A DNA stretch of 64,000 nt from Myxococcus stipitatus (GTDB taxonomy: Bacteria > Myxococcota > Myxococcia > Myxococcales > Myxococcaceae): assembly GCF_038561935.1 (NCBI RefSeq), contig NZ_CP102770.1, positions 8,928,001-8,992,000 on the forward strand, in the 5' to 3' direction. The notes under the pieces are model-generated. The model had not been told where the DNA came from and ran no database searches. It saw only the letters and a list, made by a program, of their open reading frames with translations. The position numbers and the translations under genes are program-made. Below, piece after piece: positions 42,011-50,936 of this stretch. Position 1 is the stretch's first letter. Each line of letters starts with the position of its first letter.

Positions 42011-43183
42011 ATGAGCACCGCCCCTCTCGCCGTGTCCCAGGCCGCCCCTCACGCCCCCTGGCTGGTCGACCGCCGTCACGACCTGCTCTCCACGCTGGGA
42101 GGGACGGGCGCGAGCCTCGCCCTGGTGGCGCTCCACGTCTGGGGCGGCGTCAGCAGCCTGGTGCTGTGGTGGGCCTGGGTCCTGGTGCTGGATGGACCGC
42201 ACCTCTTCGCCACCGTGTCCCGCACGTACCTGGACGCCAGGGAATGGCGGACGCGGCGCCGGCTGCTCCTGGGCAGCCTGGGCTGGTTCGCGCTGGGGCC
42301 CGCCTGTTTCGCCGTCTCGCTCGCGCTGGGGACGAAGCTGCCCTTCCTGTTGTTCCTCACCTTCGCCGCCCTGTGGGCGTACTGGCATGTCGTGAGGCAG
42401 CACTACGGCTTGATGGCCCTGTATCAGCGCAAGGCGGGTGAAGCCTCCCCCCTGGACCGCACGCTGGACAGCATGACGCTGTACACAGGGCTGCTCGCGC
42501 CCTTCGTGGCGTTCGCGGTGAGCCATCCCACCGCGCGCAAGCAATTGGGCCTGACGGGGGAGCCCTCGTGGGAGCCCGTGGTCGCGGCGGCCTGCTTCAC
42601 GGGAGTGCTGGCCGTGGTGCTCCTGAGCGCGGCGAGACAGCTGTGGCGCTGGCGCACGGGAAAGCAGGTGAACGGCCCCAAGCTCTTGATGATGGCGTCA
42701 GCGGTGGGGCTGTCCGTGCTGGTGTTCTGGCCATCCGTGTCGTCGAAAATGGACTTCATCATGTTCGCCGTGGCGGTGACGGCGTTCCACAACGTGCAGT
42801 ATCACGGCGTCGTCTGGTTCTATCACCGCAATCGCTATCACTCACCGGGCGCGGACACGGCGTCCTTCGGCTGGGCGCCCAAGGTCAGCCAGCGCTTCGC
42901 CATCTACGCCGTCTGCGGAGTTCTCTTCACACTGCTGTACCGGGGGCTGGGATGCGGCTTCGGCGCGCACCCGGGTTGTGCTGTGTTTGACGTGAAGCTC
43001 GCGCTGGGGACGGGCCTCACGCTGCGGGACTTCATGGCGGGCTTCATCTGGGGCTTCGCGCTGCATCACTATTATCTGGACCAGAGAATCTGGCGGGTCA
43101 GCAGGGACGAAGGGCTGCACCGGGATCTGAAGCTGGGGGAGCACGGCGCACGAATGGCTCACCCTGAAGTGCGGACAGGTTGA
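42011..43183 (+). CDS. Multi-pass membrane protein with His-rich helices
   Basis: A 390-residue protein with about ten hydrophobic helices. Histidines are regularly placed within them (ALWAYWHVVRQHYGLM, AVTAFHNVQYHGVVWFYHRN, GFIWGFALHHYYLDQRIWRV). The HxxxHH-like pairs are reminiscent of membrane oxygenases or di-iron desaturases, but I cannot match the full motif set, so this stays a hypothetical integral membrane protein. The ATG at 42011 follows GAGGAG eight bases upstream. It is divergent from the PilZ-Hsp70 gene, with a 146-bp gap. Confidence 0.72.
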   Translation: MSTAPLAVSQAAPHAPWLVDRRHDLLSTLGGTGASLALVALHVWGGVSSLVLWWAWVLVLDGPHLFATVSRTYLDAREWRTRRRLLLGSLGWFALGPACFAVSLALGTKLPFLLFLTFAALWAYWHVVRQHYGLMALYQRKAGEASPLDRTLDSMTLYTGLLAPFVAFAVSHPTARKQLGLTGEPSWEPVVAAACFTGVLAVVLLSAARQLWRWRTGKQVNGPKLLMMASAVGLSVLVFWPSVSSKMDFIMFAVAVTAFHNVQYHGVVWFYHRNRYHSPGADTASFGWAPKVSQRFAIYAVCGVLFTLLYRGLGCGFGAHPGCAVFDVKLALGTGLTLRDFMAGFIWGFALHHYYLDQRIWRVSRDEGLHRDLKLGEHGARMAHPEVRTG

Positions 43184-43251
43184 AACCCAGCCAGGCCACC
43201 CTAGCTTCCAGGCCTCCCGGGGGCACGGCTCCCTTCCTGAAGCAGGTCCCC

Positions 43252-43602
43252 ATGACACGCCGCACCCCACTGCCCCTCCTGGCGGTGTTCGCGATCCTCG
43301 CTTGGCTCACGCCCCGAGGAAGCTTCGCCCAGGACGCACACACGGGAATGGTCTCTCACGGCAGCCACATCACCGTGCCCTCCGGCACCGTGAATGATTG
43401 GGCCATCCACGTCTCCCCGCGCGATATGGGATTCGAGGAGCCCCGCTCCGAGAAGGACAACGCCTTCCTCAAGTTCGAGTGCTACGTGGTGCAGGTCAAT
43501 CAATACACGTGGCAGGTCGTCGCCCGATACAAGATGCGTCCCTGGGACGGGGAGGGACTCTGGCACAACGGCTTCGCCAACTACCTGCTCGTCCGCAAGT
43601 AA
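43252..43602 (+). CDS. Small exported hypothetical protein
   Basis: A 116-residue protein with signal PLLAVFAILAWLTPRGSFAQ. The mature part contains FLKFECYVVQVNQYTWQVVA and YKMRPWDGEGLWHNGFANYL, which look like a compact beta-rich domain rich in Trp and Tyr. No family is recognised. It follows the His-rich membrane gene by 68 bp on the same strand. The SRPBCC gene converges on it from the other side. Confidence 0.68.
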   Translation: MTRRTPLPLLAVFAILAWLTPRGSFAQDAHTGMVSHGSHITVPSGTVNDWAIHVSPRDMGFEEPRSEKDNAFLKFECYVVQVNQYTWQVVARYKMRPWDGEGLWHNGFANYLLVRK

Positions 43603-43621
43603 GGCCGGGAGAAAGCAGCCC

Positions 43622-44041
43622 TCAGTCGAGCACCGTCTCCACCCGCGCGAGTACGCCAGGCCAGCCTGGCTTCATCCCCTCGAACGCGCGGCGGCCCATG
43701 GGAGAATCCAGGTCGAAGCCCTCGTGAGTGAGCTTCAGCCGCGTGCCCGTCCCCTCCGGCACGAGCTCCCAAGTGACGACGGTGTTCAGCGCGAATCGGA
43801 ACCGGAACAAACGCTCCGGCTCCACCGCCAGCACTTCGCAGGGCTGCTTTCCCCACGGCCCCATGTCCATCGTGAAGCGGTGGCCCACCTCGGCGCGGAT
43901 ATCGCCGACGGCCCACCAGCGGGAGACCTGCTCGGGCTCCGTGAGCGCATGCCACACGCGCGCCGGAGCCCTTGCATGGACTTGCGCCCACCTTCGCCTC
44001 AGCGAGGCGTCACCACCCGCAGGAACGCATCCTGGTTCCAC
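43622..44041 (-). CDS. SRPBCC/AHSA1-type domain protein
   Basis: A START-like domain protein of about 139 residues: VHARAPARVWHALTEPEQVS, RWWAVGDIRAEVGHRFTMDM, ERLFRFRFALNTVVTWELVP, EGTGTRLKLTHEGFD and a C-terminal helix ending in WPGVLARVETVLD. This is the AHSA1-type SRPBCC fold used for Hsp90 co-chaperones and for small hydrophobic ligands. The start is uncertain: no ATG lies before the domain in this frame. The GTG at 44041 gives a compact protein but overlaps the upstream lipoprotein gene by 43 bp. It lies on the same strand and is probably co-transcribed. Its relation to the Hsp70 gene 2 kb away is only positional. Confidence 0.75.
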   Translation of the reverse strand: MEPGCVPAGGDASLRRRWAQVHARAPARVWHALTEPEQVSRWWAVGDIRAEVGHRFTMDMGPWGKQPCEVLAVEPERLFRFRFALNTVVTWELVPEGTGTRLKLTHEGFDLDSPMGRRAFEGMKPGWPGVLARVETVLD

Positions 44042-45321
44042 GCCACGCCCGCCCCATCGCGCTGCCAGCCCGTGACGGCCCAGCCCAGCCCGGGCGCCGT
44101 CGCGAGGCCCGTGGCCGAGAGCACACAGTGTCCGCTCGAGCAGTCTTGCGGCGGCAGCTTCCGGGACTCCTGCCCCGCGCCATCCGCGTCGAAGCGGGTG
44201 AGCACGTCGCCGCACGCCACCGCCACGGAGCCCGCGTCATCCACCGCCACGGAGACCCCCTCGCTCGACTCATCGCCGCACTCCGGCTGCTTGAGCCAGC
44301 GCACCTCGCCGTCTGCGCCCACGCCCAGCACGAACGGGCCGGACGTCCCCAGCGACGTGCCGCCCCACATCAAGAGCCCCTTGAAGTCGCCGGCCACCGT
44401 CACCAGCCCTTCCGGCCCCACCGCCACCGACGTCACGCGCCCGTTCGCGCCCGGCACCTCCCGGCCCCACACGAGCTTCCCCGCCTCGTCGAACTCCAGC
44501 ACCACGAAGCCCTTGCGGCCCTCGTCGCCGAACGACTTGCCGTCCACCTCCAGCTTCCCCACCAGCTGTCCCGCCAGCACCGCGCGCCCCGACGGCGCCA
44601 CCGCCGCCGCGCGCAGGGCCGTGCCCTCCTCCGTCCCCGTGAACCGCCGCGTCCAGCGCACCGAGCCATCCGCCGCGAAGTGCGTCAGCACCGGGTCCTT
44701 CACCTCGCCGTCCCACTCCTCGCCCGCCACCAGCACGCCCCCCAGCAGGTCCGCCGACGACGACCAGACCTTCTGCCCCACGCGCCGCTGCCACTCCGGC
44801 ATCCCGTCCTCGGAGAAGCGCACCAGGAAGCCATCCTGCGCCTCCCCCAGGCCGAAGTTCGCCGAGTAGAGGAACGCGTTGCCCGACAGGAACACCGCCC
44901 CATCCGTGCCGGGCGACGCCGCCACGCGCAGCTCCGACAGCCGCATCCGGGGATGGACCCGCGACCAGCGCAGCTCCCCCTCCGGCGAGTACCGGGCCAC
45001 CACCACCCCCAGCCGCTCTCCGGCCACTGGCGCCCGGTCCCCGTCCTGCCGGGGTGTCTGGGACACCACCATGACGACATCCCCGCCGCGCCCCACGGCC
45101 ACGCCCGTGCCGGCGTCGTCCTGCGTCCCGCCCTCCAGAATCCCCCAGACGGGCCCCTGGTTCGCCTCGGAGGGCTGGGTGGTCGACTCGGGAGCGGGGG
45201 TCGACGTGCCGGACGGGGCCTCCTTGCCCGAGCCACAGCCCAGGCCCGCGCCCCAGAGGAGGCACACCGGAACCACCACCCGCCAGCCTTGGAACCCACG
45301 TCCCGCTCGCTCTGACCGCAT
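43999..45321 (-). CDS. Beta-propeller lipoprotein
   Basis: A 440-residue lipoprotein with signal VPVCLLWGAGLGC. A Ser/Thr/Pro linker precedes blade-like repeats of about 45-60 residues with GxAVGxGGDVVMVV, FLSGNAFLYSANFGLGEAQD, LLGGVLVAGEEWDGEVKDPV and VLTHFAADGSVRWTRRFTG, in the style of SBBP/PQQ-like beta-propellers. Two late Cys (PECGDESSEG, DCSSGHCVLS) may form a disulphide. GGAG lies six bases before the ATG at 45321. It is divergent from the MoxR gene, with a strong inverted repeat in the gap. Function unknown; surface-exposed location is inferred from the lipobox. Confidence 0.8.
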   Translation of the reverse strand: MRSERAGRGFQGWRVVVPVCLLWGAGLGCGSGKEAPSGTSTPAPESTTQPSEANQGPVWGILEGGTQDDAGTGVAVGRGGDVVMVVSQTPRQDGDRAPVAGERLGVVVARYSPEGELRWSRVHPRMRLSELRVAASPGTDGAVFLSGNAFLYSANFGLGEAQDGFLVRFSEDGMPEWQRRVGQKVWSSSADLLGGVLVAGEEWDGEVKDPVLTHFAADGSVRWTRRFTGTEEGTALRAAAVAPSGRAVLAGQLVGKLEVDGKSFGDEGRKGFVVLEFDEAGKLVWGREVPGANGRVTSVAVGPEGLVTVAGDFKGLLMWGGTSLGTSGPFVLGVGADGEVRWLKQPECGDESSEGVSVAVDDAGSVAVACGDVLTRFDADGAGQESRKLPPQDCSSGHCVLSATGLATAPGLGWAVTGWQRDGAGVAWNQDAFLRVVTPR

Positions 45322-45416
45322 GCACGCTCCCCGGAGCAGGGGTCCGCCTTGGCGTCCCGCGAACCGGCTCCGCCGCAAACGGTAAGCACCGTGTCCTCGA
45401 CGTGGCATTCCCCCAC

Positions 45417-45446
45417 CCCCTCGGGGGGCTGGCCTCGCCCGAGGGG
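45417..45446. promoter_or_regulatory. Inverted repeat in divergent region
   Basis: CCCCTCGGG (45417-45425) and CCCGAGGGG (45438-45446), a perfect 9-bp pair with a 12-base spacer, sit between the divergent propeller-lipoprotein and MoxR genes. It is a candidate operator for one or both promoters; a leader hairpin is the alternative. Confidence 0.45.
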
Positions 45447-45593
45447 TATGCAGGCAGCGTCCGGAGGGCCGTCCCGGAGTGTATGACAGAGGAATAGGCC
45501 CTCGCTCCAACGGTTGCCACCTCACGACTCCGCGGCGCGCAGGGAGGAAACCGGTTGGTCCGAGCGCCGCTCGCGAACTAAGAGACTCCTTCC

Positions 45594-46622
<1,029 letters not shown>

Positions 46623-46628
46623 CCCCGC

Positions 46629-47507
46629 GTGGTGCTCGACGCCCAGACACTGGCCCGCCTCAAGGGCGTGAAGCTGCGCGCGCGCGCGGTGATGGAAGGC
46701 GTGCTGTCCGGCCTCCACAAGAGCCCTCACCAAGGGCAGAGCGTGGAGTTCGCCGAGCACAAGGAATACGCCCCCGGCGACGAGCTGCGGCACCTCGACT
46801 GGAAGGCCTACGGCAAGTTCGACAAGTACTACGTCAAGCGCTTCGAGCATGAGACGAACCTGCGCTCGGTCATGGTCGTGGATGCGTCCGCCTCCATGGG
46901 CTACACGAGCGGCGCGCTGACGAAGCTGGACGTCGCCACCACGCTGGCCGGAGCGCTCTGCTACCTGCTGGTGCGTCAGCAGGACGCCGCGGGCCTGGCG
47001 CTGCTCACGGGTGGCAAGTGGAAGGACGTGCCGCCGCGCGCGTCCGCGGGCCACCTCAACGTGCTGCTGGACACGCTGGACGCCATGGCGCCGGGCGGAG
47101 GCACGGACCTGGGCAGCGCGGCGGACCACCTGGCGGAGGTGCTGCCCCGGCGCTCCACCGTCATCGTCCTGTCCGACCTGCTGGACGAGAAGCAGGACGC
47201 ACTCAAGCGGGTGCTCGCGCTGCGTCAGCGCAAGAACGACGTGTCGCTGTTCCACATCGTCGACCCGGCGGAGCTGACCTTCCCCTTCGATGACCCCACC
47301 CTCTTCCTGGACATGGAGGGCGAGGGACGGATTGAAGTGAACCCGCGCGAAATCAAGGAGAGCTACCTGGAGGAGTTCAACGCCTTCCTGGCGAGCGTGA
47401 AGGCCTCCTGCGCGGAGGCGGACGTGGACTACGAGCTGGTGCGCACCGACGAGAAGCTGGATGACGTCCTCTTGCGCTACCTGGCCCGGCGCGGGAGGCG
47501 CGGGTGA
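46629..47507 (+). CDS. DUF58 protein with VWA-like domain
   Basis: A 292-residue DUF58 protein. The family signature is the segment PGDELRHLDWKAYGKFDKYY, followed by a VWA metal-binding site (VMVVDASASMGYTSGALT) with DxSxS. It is cytosolic, with no signal peptide. DUF58 proteins are MoxR partners in envelope-related modules. The start is GTG at 46629, six bases after the MoxR stop. Its stop overlaps the GTG of the BatA-like gene, so the three genes are translated together. Confidence 0.93.
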   Translation: MVLDAQTLARLKGVKLRARAVMEGVLSGLHKSPHQGQSVEFAEHKEYAPGDELRHLDWKAYGKFDKYYVKRFEHETNLRSVMVVDASASMGYTSGALTKLDVATTLAGALCYLLVRQQDAAGLALLTGGKWKDVPPRASAGHLNVLLDTLDAMAPGGGTDLGSAADHLAEVLPRRSTVIVLSDLLDEKQDALKRVLALRQRKNDVSLFHIVDPAELTFPFDDPTLFLDMEGEGRIEVNPREIKESYLEEFNAFLASVKASCAEADVDYELVRTDEKLDDVLLRYLARRGRRG

Positions 47508-49606
47508 CGTTCGGCAATCCGTGGATGCTCCTGGGCGCGCTCGGGGCCCTCATCCCCCTGCTGGTGCACCTGTTCGACCGGCGCCGGCCTCGGCCGCACC
47601 CGTTCGGTCCGATGGCCTTCGTGCTGAGGAGCCAGAAGCGCACCGCCAGCCGCCTCAAGCTCAAGCGGCTGCTGCTGTACGCGCTGCGCACGCTCATCCT
47701 GCTGGCCATCCCCATCGCCCTCGCCAGGCCGGAGCTGTCGAGCGACGCACACGCCGCGCAGGTGGTGAAGGGCCCCGCCGCGACGGCCATCATCCTGGAC
47801 GCGTCGCTGTCCATGCGCTGGTCGGATGGCACGTCCCTCTTCGAGCGGGGCCGCGACGAGGCGCGCGACGCGCTGAAGGACCTGCTGCCCGAGGAGCCCG
47901 CCACGGTGCTCGTGTGCACGGGCACGCCCGCCTCACCGCCCACGCCGGGCTTCGACCGGGGCCGGCTGCGAGGAATCGTCGACGAGGCGAAGCCGACGTA
48001 TGGCGGCGCGGACCTGTCGCGGTGCATGGAGATGGCGGCGCGCTCGCTGGAGGAGAACCCGCTGGCGGCCAAGCGGCTGGTGGTGGTCTCCGACATGGCG
48101 GCCACCGCGTTCCGGCTGGAGGCTCCGCCCCCCACGGTGAAGGGCCCCACGGGCACGCTGGTGAAGCCGGAGGTGGTGCTGCGCGACGTGGCCGAGGGGC
48201 GCGATGCGCTCAACAACCACGCGGTGGTGGACCTGAAGGTGGAGCCCGCGCTGCAGGCGGGACCTCGCGCGTTCCAGTTCACCTTCACGGTGCGCAACTT
48301 CGGGACGGAGGCCGCCAAGGACCTGGAGGCCGCGGTGCGCGTGGGCGAGTCGACGCTGGCCAAGGGCTTCGTCGACGTGCCCCCCGGTGGCACCACGCAG
48401 AAGGCCCTGACGGTGCGCTTCCCGCAGGGCGGCACGGTGGTGGGCGAGGTGACGCTCGCGCCGGACGCGCTGGCGGAGGATGACCGGCGCGCGTTCGTGC
48501 TGCCGGTGCCGCGCGCGCTCAAGGCGCTGGTGGTGAACGGCGCGCCCCACGCGACGCGCTACCGGGACGAGGCCTTCTTCGTGGACGCGGCGCTGACGGC
48601 GCCCGGCTCCCCGGTGGAGGTGGCCGTGCGCGATGCCGAGGTCGGGCTGCGCGAGGACTTCTCCACGTACGACCTGGTGCTGCTGCTCAACGTGGCGGCG
48701 CCGACCGAGGAGGAGGCCGCGAAGCTGACGACGTTCGTGGAGAACGGCGGCGGCCTGTTCATCAGCATGGGCGACCGGGTGAACACGGAGGACTACAACC
48801 TCCGGCTCGGCGCGGTGCTGCCCCGGCCGCTGCGCGTGGTGCGCACCAGCGCGGAGCGCGACACGGACCCGGAGGCGGAGACGAAGGCCGCGCGGCTGGC
48901 GCAGGTGAAGCAGGAGCACGTCCTGTTCGCGCCCTTCACGGGCCGCGCGGAGGAAGGGCTCATCGGCGCTCGCTTCTACCGGTACATGCTGCTGGAGGCG
49001 GACAACCCGGCCTCGCCCGGCGCCAGCCAGGTGCTGGCCACGTACGAGGACGGCGCGCCCGCCGTCGCGGTGATGCGCAAGGGCAAGGGCCGCGTGGCCC
49101 TGTTCACCAGCACGGTGGACCGCGACTGGAGCGACTTCGCCATCCGCACCAGCTTCCTGCCGCTGATGCAGCGCTTCGCGGCGTACCTCACCGGCTCGCT
49201 CGAGGAGCGCGAGGAGGTGCGCGTGCGCGTGGGTGAGCAGGTGACGCTGCGGCCGGAGGGCGCACAGAAGGTGTCCGCGGTGCGCGCACCGGACGGCGGC
49301 GAGCTGCCGGTGAAGGTGCAACCGGATGGCTCGGTGGTGGCGGGCCCCGTGCTCGAGCCCGGCGTGCATGCGGTGCTGGGCACGGACGGCAAGCAACTGC
49401 CAGCGCTGTCCTTCGCGGCGGTGCTGGACCCGGCCGAGAGCGACTTGACGCGTGTCCCTCAAGAGACGCTCACCGCGTACTTCGGCGAGGAGACGGTGAA
49501 GGCGTCCAGCGGGGATGAGGACCGTCCGTCCGTGCCGCTGTGGACGTGGCTCATCCTGGCCGCGTGTGTCGCCTTCTTCTTCGAGGGCACGCTCCTGCGC
49601 AAGTAG
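47504..49606 (+). CDS. BatA-like membrane protein with VWA domain
   Basis: A 700-residue membrane protein. The N-terminal BatA segment is MLLGALGALIPLLVHLFDRR, followed by a short basic loop and helix RLLLYALRTLILLAIPIALA. A VWA domain has DASLSMRWSDGTSLF (MIDAS DxSxS). A long periplasmic part contains CARDB/Ig-like segments (FTFTVRNFGTEAAKDLEAAV) and glutamine amidotransferase-like YDLVLLLNVAAPTEEEAAKL, with the last helix SVPLWTWLILAACVAFFFEG. It starts at GTG overlapping the DUF58 stop (GTGA at 47504-47507). Together the three proteins form a MoxR-VWA module at the inner membrane. Confidence 0.9.
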   Translation: MTFGNPWMLLGALGALIPLLVHLFDRRRPRPHPFGPMAFVLRSQKRTASRLKLKRLLLYALRTLILLAIPIALARPELSSDAHAAQVVKGPAATAIILDASLSMRWSDGTSLFERGRDEARDALKDLLPEEPATVLVCTGTPASPPTPGFDRGRLRGIVDEAKPTYGGADLSRCMEMAARSLEENPLAAKRLVVVSDMAATAFRLEAPPPTVKGPTGTLVKPEVVLRDVAEGRDALNNHAVVDLKVEPALQAGPRAFQFTFTVRNFGTEAAKDLEAAVRVGESTLAKGFVDVPPGGTTQKALTVRFPQGGTVVGEVTLAPDALAEDDRRAFVLPVPRALKALVVNGAPHATRYRDEAFFVDAALTAPGSPVEVAVRDAEVGLREDFSTYDLVLLLNVAAPTEEEAAKLTTFVENGGGLFISMGDRVNTEDYNLRLGAVLPRPLRVVRTSAERDTDPEAETKAARLAQVKQEHVLFAPFTGRAEEGLIGARFYRYMLLEADNPASPGASQVLATYEDGAPAVAVMRKGKGRVALFTSTVDRDWSDFAIRTSFLPLMQRFAAYLTGSLEEREEVRVRVGEQVTLRPEGAQKVSAVRAPDGGELPVKVQPDGSVVAGPVLEPGVHAVLGTDGKQLPALSFAAVLDPAESDLTRVPQETLTAYFGEETVKASSGDEDRPSVPLWTWLILAACVAFFFEGTLLRK

Positions 49607-49653
49607 TGCCCATTCGAGCTAGCACGAACGTGTGACTCCCTGACGCGGGGAGG

Positions 49654-49672
49654 GGTCGGCACCTTGCCGACC
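49654..49672. promoter_or_regulatory. 19-bp inverted repeat upstream of the six-gene cluster
   Basis: GGTCGGCA-CCT-TGCCGACC is an 8-bp perfect dyad with a 3-bp centre, 47 bases after the BatA-like stop and 34 bases before the next ATG. Its spacing fits a dimeric repressor or activator site for the downstream cluster; a short hairpin terminator is the alternative, though a 3-base loop is tight. Confidence 0.5.
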
Positions 49673-49706
49673 ACAAGACAACGCCCGCGGATGCAGTGGG
49701 GGGGAC

Positions 49707-50882
49707 ATGACGAGCGCCGAATTCCTGTCCGGGGAGAGCTTCGAGTCAGTCGAAGCCATGGACGCATTCCTCGAGAGCGACGAGTGGGAGGACGCCTTCG
49801 AGGAGCTGGAGGCGTTCGCCGATGAATGGGGAGAGCTCGACGGCTTCGAGGACGGCTTCGACGAGGACCTGGACGCGGAAGGCGACGGCTTCGAGGACGC
49901 GCTGGAAGCGTTCGAGGAGGACGACGGCTTCGAGGGCTTCGCGCGGAGCCCCACGAGCGGACTCTTCCTGCCCACCGCCGCGCCCCGGCTGGTGAGCGGA
50001 CCGGCGGCCGTCGCGCTCGCCCGAGGGCTCAACCCTTTCGTGCTCGAGTCGATGGACGCCGATGACGCGGAGGCCTTCTTCCGCCGCATCGCCCGAGGCA
50101 TCCGCGGCGCGGTGCGCACGGCGGGACGGGTGGCGAGGGGCGTGGGTCGCGTGGCCCGGACGGTGGGACGCGTGGCCGCGCCGCTTGTGCGCCGGGCGCT
50201 CCCCATCATCCAGCGCGTGGCCAGCGTCGCGGGGCCGTGGGGGCGCGTCGTCTCGGCGGGCATCGGCGCCGCGCGAGGGCTGATGGAAGGCCGAGGACTC
50301 CGCGGTGCGCTCGCGGGCGCCGTGGGTGGACTCATCCCGGGGGTGGGGGGACGCATCGCCTCGTCCATCCTTCGCGGAGATGGGGCGGATGACGACGCCT
50401 CGCTGGACGCGCTCGCGGACATGGCGGACGCGCGGCAGGTGCCCGCCGCCGTGGCGCTCCCGCTGGGCGCGGGGCTCGCGACGCGGGTGGTGAGCCGGCA
50501 GGCGGTGCGGCCGGGCACTCCGCTCGGGGCCGCGGCGCAAGGGGCGCTTCGGGCTCGGGCTCGCGCGGTGGAGCAGACGTTGATTCGTTCGGCCCTGCGC
50601 ATGCCGGGGAACATGGGCCAGCGCTTGCGGCTCATGCGCGGCATCGCCCAGCGGGCCGCGCGGCTCCTGCGCCAGCGCGACACGGCCCAGGCCATCCAGC
50701 TCATCCCCCGCGCGGTGAGAGGCGCCAGCCAGCAGGTGCTCGCGCGGGTCGCCCGAGCGCCCTCGCTGGGGGCCCTCTCCCCGGCCACCGCGGCGCGGCG
50801 GGTGGTGGCGCGCCAGCAGGTGCTCCGCCGTCTGCCCGTGGCCACGCTCGCCGCGGCGAGTGCACGCCAGGCCTACGCCTGA
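49707..50882 (+). CDS. Acidic-head/basic-tail hypothetical protein A
   Basis: A 391-residue protein that I cannot place in a named family. Residues 1-80 are extremely acidic and aromatic (SDEWEDAFEELEAFADEWGE, DGFEDGFDEDLDAEGDGFED). Residues about 125-215 are strongly basic with glycine/alanine-rich amphipathic helices (RTAGRVARGVGRVARTVGRV, LRGALAGAVGGLIPGVGGRI). The rest is Arg/Ala-rich helix (AAQGALRARARAVEQTLIRS). There is no signal peptide. The head-to-tail charge asymmetry suggests self-association or masking of a membrane- or nucleic-acid-binding region by the acidic head. It is followed by a paralogue with the same plan. G-rich sequence precedes the ATG, and an inverted repeat lies 34 bases upstream. 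Confidence 0.72.
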   Translation: MTSAEFLSGESFESVEAMDAFLESDEWEDAFEELEAFADEWGELDGFEDGFDEDLDAEGDGFEDALEAFEEDDGFEGFARSPTSGLFLPTAAPRLVSGPAAVALARGLNPFVLESMDADDAEAFFRRIARGIRGAVRTAGRVARGVGRVARTVGRVAAPLVRRALPIIQRVASVAGPWGRVVSAGIGAARGLMEGRGLRGALAGAVGGLIPGVGGRIASSILRGDGADDDASLDALADMADARQVPAAVALPLGAGLATRVVSRQAVRPGTPLGAAAQGALRARARAVEQTLIRSALRMPGNMGQRLRLMRGIAQRAARLLRQRDTAQAIQLIPRAVRGASQQVLARVARAPSLGALSPATAARRVVARQQVLRRLPVATLAAASARQAYA

Positions 50883-50936
50883 AGACGGGCCCCGGAACGC
50901 GCAGTCCATGCAGTGCCCCAATCGAGGAGGAAAGTG

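Noticed and set aside
43999-45321. Propeller lipoprotein as a third member of the B12 locus
   Set aside because: It has a similar lipoprotein-propeller layout, but no B12 riboswitch lies upstream and it is over 25 kb from the locus.
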